This document shows positions 47,340 to 53,597 of a DNA stretch of 54,944 nucleotides, in pieces. Under the pieces are notes generated by a model. The model searched no databases and was not told where the DNA came from. It worked only from the letters and a program-made list of their open reading frames with translations. This stretch comes from CAZPGL01 sp964586175 (GTDB taxonomy: Bacteria > Actinomycetota > Acidimicrobiia > Acidimicrobiales > MedAcidi-G1). A program made the translations under genes and the position numbers. The DNA is taken from assembly GCA_964586175.1 (NCBI GenBank), contig CAZPGL010000009.1, forward strand, positions 1 through 54,944. The letters are read 5' to 3'. How positions within the stretch are numbered: the first letter of the stretch is position 1; every line of letters starts with the position of its first letter.

Positions 47340-48062
47340 TCAGTCGTCCAGGAATTCCAGCACGTGGTCGTCGGGGTCACCGGCCCATGCCGGATCCCGA
47401 GGCGCATCGAACCGCACCTCGACCTCCTCGCCACGGATGGCGGCGAAGGCCTCGGCGACCCACGGTTCGGGTAGGGCCAGGCCGTCGGGCAGCGACCCTT
47501 CGGCGAAGAACCCGACGTCACGGCACTCCAGCGGGTGGGCCTGCAGGCGGCCACCGGTCATACGGGCGTGGAACACCAGCGAATACAACGGGATCCCGGT
47601 GAACCCGAGCCGCATGCCGTCGAGGATGGCGACGGGCCGCACCACCTCGCAGTCGATGCCGGTCTCCTCACGGACCTCCTTGACCACCACCTCGGCGGCC
47701 GAGTAGCCGACGTCGGCCCAACCCGTCGGGTAGAGCCACACGCCGGAGTCGGCCCGCTGGACGAGCAGCAGCTCGCCATCGTCGTTGCCGACCACCGCGG
47801 CGACCGTCACCTTCGGCGTGACATACCCCGGCACGCCGCGCCCGATGGTCCGGGTCCACTCTTCGACGAGGGTCTCGACGTCGAAGGCCTCGCCGCCGAG
47901 GGCGTCGGCCGCCACCCGGATCTCGGCCGCCATCTCCAGGATCTCGGCGAACCGCTCCCGCTCGTAGAGGTTCTCGGTGAACCCGAGGCCGGTCCGGGCC
48001 GTGCCGGCCAGGGCCTCGGCCCAACGCAGCAGGTCCCGCCGCGACGGTGGCTGATCGGTCAT
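47340..48062 (-). CDS. Nudix hydrolase with N-terminal helical domain
   Basis: A 240-aa protein. An N-terminal helical region (about 1-75, RRDLLRWAEALAGTARTGLGFTENLYERERFAEILEMAAEI) is followed by a Nudix domain whose box reads GYSAAEVVVKEVREETGID. The metal-binding REETG Glu pair is intact; the usual Arg at the box centre is Lys. Such N-terminal (NUDIX_4-like) forms hydrolyse nucleoside diphosphate derivatives such as ADP-ribose or NADH. The ATG at 48062 has TACCGT 8 nt upstream. It follows glnD on the same strand with its own promoter. Confidence 0.88.
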   Translation of the reverse strand: MTDQPPSRRDLLRWAEALAGTARTGLGFTENLYERERFAEILEMAAEIRVAADALGGEAFDVETLVEEWTRTIGRGVPGYVTPKVTVAAVVGNDDGELLLVQRADSGVWLYPTGWADVGYSAAEVVVKEVREETGIDCEVVRPVAILDGMRLGFTGIPLYSLVFHARMTGGRLQAHPLECRDVGFFAEGSLPDGLALPEPWVAEAFAAIRGEEVEVRFDAPRDPAWAGDPDDHVLEFLDD

Positions 48063-48070
48063 GACCGTCG

Positions 48071-48076
48071 ACGGTA
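48071..48076 (-). promoter_or_regulatory. -10 box for leaderless Nudix gene
   Basis: TACCGT on the minus strand, 8 nt before ATG 48062, in the 45-bp gap after glnD. Confidence 0.6.
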
Positions 48077-48107
48077 GGTGATGGCCGGCCCGGCGGCCGA
48101 CGCGGCG

Positions 48108-50396
48108 TCAGAAATCGGCCCGGACCCAGCGCAGCACCGACAACTCGATCTCGGCCAGATGGTCGGGGTCGACGATCCTGGCCCCGTCGCCGTCCCGCAC
48201 GTAGAAGGCGTCGATGACGTCCGAGCCGATGGTCTGGACCCTGGCACTCACGATGTCGAGATCCAGCTCGGCGAAGGCCCGGGTGATCCGGTAGAGCACG
48301 CCCACCCCATCGGGACAGCTGACCTCCAGCACCGTCGCCACAGCCGACGTGGTGTTGTCGACCGACACCTTCGGGCGGGCCGGACGGGCGCTGGTCGGCG
48401 TCGCCCGGTAGGTCCGGGAGCGGTCCCCCAGCCGGGCGGCTACGGCCAGCCGACCGCTCAGGGCCCGGTCGATCTGTTCCTGGACCCGGGCCCAGTCGGG
48501 CAACCGGCCAAACGCGCCCTGGACCCTGAACACCGACAGGGCCCGGCCGTCGGCGGAATGGGCGGCCGCGTCGAGCACGTCGGCACCGTTGAGGGCCAGC
48601 ACCCCGGCCACCTTGGAGAACACCCCCGGCCGGTCGTCGGCGACGACGGTCAACATCGACCCCTCGCCCCGGATGATCCGCTCGCCGGAATCCAACAACG
48701 CCTGCTGTTCGGGAGTCGGGAAAGACCCGCCGGTCACGTCGAGCACATCACCGCCGCCCAGAACGTGCCGTACCCGCGCCACCAGCTCGGCCACCAGCTC
48801 GGCCTTCCACGTGCTCCAGGCCGATGGGCCGGTGGCGACCGAATCGGCCTCGGTGAGGGCGTCGAGCAGCCCGAGCACGGTGGTGGAACCCACGGCGGCG
48901 GCCACCGACCGGATGGTGCCGTCGTCGTCGAGGTCGCGGCGGGTCGCCACGTCGGGCAGGAGGAGGTGGTGCTCGACCATGGCCACCAGCAGGGCCACAT
49001 CGTCGGGCGGGTACCCCATGCGTTCGGCGATCCGGGCCACCAGCTCGACCCCCACCTCGGTGTGGTCGCCCGGATAGCCCTTGCCGATGTCATGGAGGAG
49101 CGTGCCCACGACCAGCAGGTCGGGCCGCTCGACCCGGTCGACGAGCAGCGCCGCACCGGCCGCCGCCTCCAGCAGGTGCCGGTCGACGGTGAAGCGGTGG
49201 TAGGCGTTGCGCTGGGGCCGGGACCGGCACGGCTCCCACTCGGGGAGTAGCGGCACGAACAACCCCCGGTGGTCGAGGCCCTCGATCACCGGGATGGCCG
49301 CCGCCCCCGCTGAGAGCAACTCCTCGAACAATCTCCGGGCCTCGTCGGGCCACGGCTCGGGGATCCGGGCCTCGGAACCGGCCAGGGCGTCCAGCGAATC
49401 CCGGTCCATGTACGCACCGTGCCCGGCGGCCGCCACCGCGCTACGCAACACGACGAAGGGGTCGGACAGCGCCTCCCCGGTGACCTCGAGCCGGCCGTCG
49501 TCGAGCACCAGCCCGGGGCCAATCTCGCGGCGGCGAGTCCGTCGCAACCCTCGTCGGCCGCGCCCGGCAGCCGCCCTCTGGATGTGGCGGGTCACCCCGT
49601 CACCGGTCCAGGCGATGGTGCGGGCCGCAGCCGCCACGTCGGCCATCAACCGGTCGGCGTCGTCGTGGCCCAGACGATCGGCCACGTCGTCCTGGAGTTC
49701 CAGCAGCAGACGATCGGAACGCGACCGGGTCACCCGGTGCAACTCGACCCGCACCGCCAACAGCGTCTCGACCGCCTCGGCCAGCGCCGCCGCCTCGTCG
49801 GGTCGCAGCACCGGCACGGTGGCCTCGACCCACATCAGGGTGTGGGCGTCACGCAGGCCGCCCCGGGCCTCCTTCAGGTCGGGCTCAAGCAGGAACGCCA
49901 CCTCGCCGAACTGGGCGTGGCGCTCGGTGACGGCCCGCCCCAACTCGGCCAGATGGTGGCGGGACCGGTCCACCCACTGGGCCCGGCCCCGGTCCGCCAG
50001 GTCGGCGATCAGGTCAGTGCCCCCGGCGACGGCCCTGGTGGCGAGCAGGCTCGTGGCCACATCCAGGTTGGCCCGGGCCACATCCAGGATCTGGTCGACG
50101 GTGCCGACCTGGTGCCCGAGCTTGAGGCCGGCGTCCCACAGCGGATACCAGAGCCGCTCGGCTAGGTCGTGCACGGCGAGGTCCGGGTGGTGCACCAGCA
50201 CCACATCGATGTCGCTGCCCGGGCACAGCTCGCGCCGGCCGTACCCGCCCACCGCGGCCAGCGCTGCACCGTCCGACCCTCCCGCCTCGGCGAACACCGA
50301 GGCCAGGAACCCGTCGGTCCGGGCGGTGAGCGCCGCGCAGAGTCCCGATCCGGTCAGGGACCGGTCGTCGATGAGGTCGGCAGCATGGTCGAACAC
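48108..50396 (-). CDS. glnD: [protein-PII] nucleotidylyltransferase GlnD
   Basis: A 762-aa bifunctional nitrogen sensor that modifies and de-modifies PII according to glutamine level. The nucleotidyltransferase motif GGYGRRELCPGSDIDVVLV lies near residues 49-67, FLLEPDLKEARGGLRDAHTL marks the linker, LLHDIGKGYPGDHTEVG is the HD-domain metal motif near 425-440, and two C-terminal ACT domains (about 583-655 and 690-760) sense glutamine. In actinobacteria the modification is often adenylylation. The GTG at 50396 lies 31 nt after amtB; the glnK/glnB gene usually found between them is absent. Confidence 0.95.
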   Translation of the reverse strand: MFDHAADLIDDRSLTGSGLCAALTARTDGFLASVFAEAGGSDGAALAAVGGYGRRELCPGSDIDVVLVHHPDLAVHDLAERLWYPLWDAGLKLGHQVGTVDQILDVARANLDVATSLLATRAVAGGTDLIADLADRGRAQWVDRSRHHLAELGRAVTERHAQFGEVAFLLEPDLKEARGGLRDAHTLMWVEATVPVLRPDEAAALAEAVETLLAVRVELHRVTRSRSDRLLLELQDDVADRLGHDDADRLMADVAAAARTIAWTGDGVTRHIQRAAAGRGRRGLRRTRRREIGPGLVLDDGRLEVTGEALSDPFVVLRSAVAAAGHGAYMDRDSLDALAGSEARIPEPWPDEARRLFEELLSAGAAAIPVIEGLDHRGLFVPLLPEWEPCRSRPQRNAYHRFTVDRHLLEAAAGAALLVDRVERPDLLVVGTLLHDIGKGYPGDHTEVGVELVARIAERMGYPPDDVALLVAMVEHHLLLPDVATRRDLDDDGTIRSVAAAVGSTTVLGLLDALTEADSVATGPSAWSTWKAELVAELVARVRHVLGGGDVLDVTGGSFPTPEQQALLDSGERIIRGEGSMLTVVADDRPGVFSKVAGVLALNGADVLDAAAHSADGRALSVFRVQGAFGRLPDWARVQEQIDRALSGRLAVAARLGDRSRTYRATPTSARPARPKVSVDNTTSAVATVLEVSCPDGVGVLYRITRAFAELDLDIVSARVQTIGSDVIDAFYVRDGDGARIVDPDHLAEIELSVLRWVRADF

Positions 50397-50427
50397 GCAG
50401 GTGGCCCGTCGGACGTCGCCGGGGCGG

Positions 50428-51666
50428 TCAGCTCACGACCGAACCGGCCGGACCCTCGTTGTAGGCCGACTCACCATGGATCACCTTGTCGAGGCCATCC
50501 CGCTCGGCGTCCTCGTCGACCCGCAGGCCGATGGTGGCGTCGAGCACCTTGGCGATGCCGTAGGTGACGACGAACGAGAAGACCACGACCGACCCGATGG
50601 CCACCGCCTGGTCGAGGAACAGCTCGATGCCGCCGCCGAAGAACAGGCCGTCGTCGAAATCGCCACCGGGGATGGCGCTGCTGTCGGCGAACAGGCCGAG
50701 CAGCAGGCCGCCGACGATGCCGCCGACCCCGTGGATGCCGACCACGTCCAGGCTGTCGTCGTACCCGAACCGCGTCTTGAAGGAGATGGCGCCGTAGCAG
50801 GCGGCACCGGCGACGAGGCCGAACACGATGCCGGCCAGACCACCGACGAACCCAGCGGCCGGGGTGATGGCCACCAGGGCGGCGACCACACCGGAGGCTG
50901 CGCCCAGCGAGGTGGCGTGCCCGTCGCGGAGACGTTCGACGATGAGCCAGCCGACCATGCCGGCCGCCGCGGCGAGGAACGTGTTGAGCAGGGCCTGGAC
51001 GGCCTGGCCGTTGGCGGCCACCGCCGAACCGGCGTTGAAGCCGAACCAGCCGAACCACAGGATGCCGGTACCGATGATCACCAGCGGCATGTTGTGGGGC
51101 GGCATGGCCTCGGTAGGCCAGCCCCGTCGACGGCCCAGCACCAGGACGAGGGCCAGGGCGGCCACACCGGCGTTGATGTGGATGGCCGTGCCGCCGGCGA
51201 AATCGAGGGCACCGTTGCCGGCCTGCCAGCCGGTGTACACCCAGTAGGTGACCGGGCTGTAGACGAGGATCAACCACACCGGCACGAACAGCACCCACGC
51301 CGAGAACTTCATCCGGTCGGCGACGGCCCCGGAAATCAGCGCCGGGGTGATGGCGGCGAAGGTCATGAGGAACGCCACGCCGACGAGCGCCCCCGTGTCA
51401 CCGCTCAGACCCTTGAGGCCCACGGCGTCGAAGTTGCCGATCCAGCCGCCGCCGAAGAACCCGTCACCGTCGCCGCTGTTGCCGAGCGAGTAGGACACCA
51501 GCACCCACACGATCGGCACGATGCCGATGCAGACCATGTTCATCATCAACATGTTGAGCACGTTCTTCGAGCGGTCCATGCCGCCGTAGAACAGGGCCAA
51601 GCCGGGCACCATGAAAACCACCAGGGCCGTGGCCATCAACATCCATGCAATGTCACCGGATTCCAC
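50428..51666 (-). CDS. amtB: ammonium transporter
   Basis: A 412-aa Amt/Rh channel with about eleven TM helices. ALFYGGMDRSKNVLNMLMMN is the N-terminal signature. The twin pore histidines are in GTAIHINAG and VGIHGVGG, and ARG/PHNMPLVIIGTGILWFGWFGFNAG is the central Amt motif. The basic, charged C-terminal tail (LRVDEDAERDGLDKVIHGESAY) is the usual PII-contact segment. The GTG at 51666 is preferred to GTG 51681 because GAGGAG lies exactly 7 nt before it. It is co-oriented with glnD downstream and has a GlnR-like box upstream. Confidence 0.96.
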   Translation of the reverse strand: MESGDIAWMLMATALVVFMVPGLALFYGGMDRSKNVLNMLMMNMVCIGIVPIVWVLVSYSLGNSGDGDGFFGGGWIGNFDAVGLKGLSGDTGALVGVAFLMTFAAITPALISGAVADRMKFSAWVLFVPVWLILVYSPVTYWVYTGWQAGNGALDFAGGTAIHINAGVAALALVLVLGRRRGWPTEAMPPHNMPLVIIGTGILWFGWFGFNAGSAVAANGQAVQALLNTFLAAAAGMVGWLIVERLRDGHATSLGAASGVVAALVAITPAAGFVGGLAGIVFGLVAGAACYGAISFKTRFGYDDSLDVVGIHGVGGIVGGLLLGLFADSSAIPGGDFDDGLFFGGGIELFLDQAVAIGSVVVFSFVVTYGIAKVLDATIGLRVDEDAERDGLDKVIHGESAYNEGPAGSVVS

Positions 51667-51673
51667 CGGATTG

Positions 51674-51679
51674 CTCCTC
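51674..51679 (-). promoter_or_regulatory. Shine-Dalgarno that fixes the amtB start
   Basis: GAGGAG on the minus strand, 7 nt before GTG 51666. It overlaps the alternative upstream GTG 51681, which is therefore unlikely to be used. Confidence 0.7.
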
Positions 51680-51760
51680 ACTGCCCTGCTGCGGGCCTCG
51701 AACGTCGTCGGTCGTCAATCGACCAACGAAGGCCGACCGCCGACAGGTTGCCGTCAGCAA

Positions 51761-51798
51761 GTGTCCCGCCGGTCACGCCAGTGTTTCGACCCTGTTAA
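51761..51798 (-). promoter_or_regulatory. GlnR-like binding site upstream of amtB
   Basis: Read on the minus strand: TTAAC-n6-GAAAC-n6-GTGAC-n6-GACAC, four half-sites spaced exactly 11 bp. They match the actinomycete GlnR pattern (GTnAC-n6-GAAAC, repeated) at 4/5, 5/5, 5/5 and 4/5 positions. The site lies about 95 bp upstream of the amtB start and overlaps the stop codon of the preceding gene. Confidence 0.65.
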
Positions 51799-52118
51799 CC
51801 GTCGTCGGCGGGGCCGGACGGGCCACCCAGGTCGGGGAACCGTCGGAAGAAGCGGCTCCGGGTCATCACCGTGGTACAGCCGGCCGATCGTCCCCGGGTC
51901 ATCGCCTCATCGTCGACGTGCGGGGCGAAGCCCACGATGTGGTCCGCGGACCCGGTCAGGTCGGTGGACCCGGGTAGCCGCGACAGGTCCACGACCATCA
52001 GATCGGCCCCTGAGACCCCGGCCAGGTCGGCGACGGTCATGAACTCCACGACCACCCCCGGTGCCCGCAGGCGAGACCGGTCCATGAGGTCGGGCACGAG
52101 GGCCACGATCCGGATCAT
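51795..52118 (-). CDS. hypothetical protein, receiver-like fold
   Basis: A 107-aa protein of unknown family. Alternating short strands (IRIVALVPD, GVVVEFMTV, ADLMVVDLSRLPG, HIVGFAPHVD, TTVMTRSRFF) and helices suggest a CheY-like or flavodoxin-like fold, with Asp44 at the strand end where a phospho-acceptor could sit; this is inference only. ATG 52118 overlaps the previous TGA as ATGA, so it is the third gene of a larE-led operon. The GlnR-like box covers its stop codon. Confidence 0.6.
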   Translation of the reverse strand: MIRIVALVPDLMDRSRLRAPGVVVEFMTVADLAGVSGADLMVVDLSRLPGSTDLTGSADHIVGFAPHVDDEAMTRGRSAGCTTVMTRSRFFRRFPDLGGPSGPADDG

Positions 52119-52573
52119 CGGGGGTCGGCCCCGGCCCGACGCCGTTGCAGGTGCACGAACGCCTTGGCCGCCCCCCACGCCAGGCCGGGTTCGGCCAACT
52201 CGGGGGCCAGGTCGGCGAACGACCCCGGTGCCAGGTTGTGGACGTCGTCGGGATGCAGTCGCACCGCCTCGGGGTCGCGGTCGACCGGCGCCACGCCGAC
52301 GCCGTCGAGCAGCCCGGTGGGAACCACGACCGCCCGGCGAACCACCGCCAACGGTGTCGTGGGCTGGGCATCGGCATCCAGAGCCAGCAGGTCACGGATC
52401 GCCGGAACGACGAGGGCCACCGCCCGACGCCCTGCGGCGTCCAACTCGTCGGCCCCGATCCGGTCGGTGCGCTCCCGCACGACCCGGGCCACCCAACCGG
52501 GCAGGGCGGCCTCGACCCCGTCGGCCAGGGCATCGGCCAGCTCGGCGAGGCGGGCCTCGTCGGCCGAGGTCAC
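52115..52573 (-). CDS. hypothetical helical protein
   Basis: A 152-aa protein that I do not recognise. The first half is helical and acidic (SADEARLAELADALADGVEAALPGWVARVVRERTDRIG); the second half includes VVVPTGLLDGVGVAPVDRDPEAVRLHPDDVHNLAPGSFADLAPELAEPGLAWGAAKAFVHLQRRRAG. No metal site or TM helix. The GTG at 52573 overlaps the larE stop as GTGA, and its own stop overlaps the next start, so the three genes are tightly coupled. Confidence 0.65.
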   Translation of the reverse strand: MTSADEARLAELADALADGVEAALPGWVARVVRERTDRIGADELDAAGRRAVALVVPAIRDLLALDADAQPTTPLAVVRRAVVVPTGLLDGVGVAPVDRDPEAVRLHPDDVHNLAPGSFADLAPELAEPGLAWGAAKAFVHLQRRRAGADPR

Positions 52574-53397
52574 CCGAGCGCCTGGTTCAGGTTCCCGGAC
52601 CGCAGCCCTTCGAGATCGAGGGTGACGTACCGGTAGCCCGACGCCCGGACGGCGTCGACCACCTCGGTCCGCCGGGCCAGCACATCGGCCAGCCGGTCGA
52701 CCGGCACCTCGAGGCGTGCGGTGTCGTCGTAGTGGCGGACCCGCAGATCGTGGAATCCGAGACGGCGCAGTCGGGCCTCGGCTCCCTCCACGGCACCCAG
52801 CACCACCACCGAGACCTCGGTGCCGTACGGCAACCGCGATGCCAGACACGCCGCTGCCGGCTTGTTCCACGTCGACAGGCCCATCCGTCGCGATGCCTCG
52901 CGGACCGTCGCCTTGGTGAAGCCGGCATCGACCAGCGGGAACCGGGCCCCCCGGTCCGACGCCGCCTGCTGTCCGGGCCGGTAGTCGCCGAGGTCGTCCA
53001 TGTTGACACCCAGCACCACGGTCGCCGACTCCGCCTCGGCGATGGGCGCCAGGGCGTCCATCAGAGCGTCCTTGCAGTGGGCACACCGGTCGGCGTCGTT
53101 CACCCGGTAGGCGGCCGACGCCATCTCGTCGGTGGTCACCGTCGTCCAGCGCAGACCCCAGGTCGCAGCCAGATCGGCGGCCTCATCGCGCTCGATACCA
53201 GCCAGCGAAGGCGACACCGCGGTGACGACGTGGGCCCGGTCGGGACCGAGGGTGTCGTGGGCCACGTGGGCCAGAAAGGCCGAGTCGGCGCCACCGGAGA
53301 AGGCCACGACCACCCGGTCGAGGTCACGCAGACGTGCCCGGAGACGGTCGAGGGCGGGGTCGACGGCAACGGCTGGAGCGGTGGTCATCGTCGCCAT
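52570..53397 (-). CDS. larE: LarE-type sulfur transferase (PP-loop ATPase)
   Basis: A 275-aa PP-loop protein. VVVAFSGGADSAFLAHVAHDTLG (PP-loop, about residues 28-50), NDADRCAHCKDALMDAL and KPAAACLASRLPYGTEV are the LarE landmarks. The last carries the Cys that in Lactobacillus LarE gives up its sulfur to the nickel-pincer cofactor. LarE normally works with LarB and LarC, which are not here, so another thiolation role is possible. The start is ATG 53397 or 53388; neither has a convincing upstream signal. First gene of a coupled operon with two unknown genes. Confidence 0.87.
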   Translation of the reverse strand: MATMTTAPAVAVDPALDRLRARLRDLDRVVVAFSGGADSAFLAHVAHDTLGPDRAHVVTAVSPSLAGIERDEAADLAATWGLRWTTVTTDEMASAAYRVNDADRCAHCKDALMDALAPIAEAESATVVLGVNMDDLGDYRPGQQAASDRGARFPLVDAGFTKATVREASRRMGLSTWNKPAAACLASRLPYGTEVSVVVLGAVEGAEARLRRLGFHDLRVRHYDDTARLEVPVDRLADVLARRTEVVDAVRASGYRYVTLDLEGLRSGNLNQALG

Positions 53398-53452
53398 CGT
53401 GGCAGAGACCGACGGTGATCCGAAACCCGCCGTCGGCGACAATTTCGCCATT

Positions 53453-53468
53453 GTGACGAGTATGTGAC
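53453..53468 (+). promoter_or_regulatory. GTGAC-n6-GTGAC direct repeat
   Basis: Two GTGAC half-sites at 53453-53457 and 53464-53468 are spaced 11 bp, the same spacing as in the amtB box. They lie about 40 bp upstream of a TACAAT -10 box that serves the binding-protein gene. Only two good half-sites are seen, so a GlnR site here is tentative. Confidence 0.35.
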
Positions 53469-53508
53469 GGATGGCATACAGCCATCGGGAAGTCCGACCG
53501 AACGCTTC

Positions 53509-53514
53509 TACAAT
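53509..53514 (+). promoter_or_regulatory. -10 box of binding-protein gene
   Basis: TACAAT, a near-consensus -10, lies 83 nt before the ATG at 53598. This gene therefore has a real leader with a Shine-Dalgarno sequence, unlike the leaderless genes. Confidence 0.55.
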
Positions 53515-53597
53515 CGGACGGCCGGTTCTACCACCGGTGGGCTGTGGCAAATGCTGCGCCCCTCTTCAACTGCTCCCTAAGAAAGGCAGTTTCTCCA

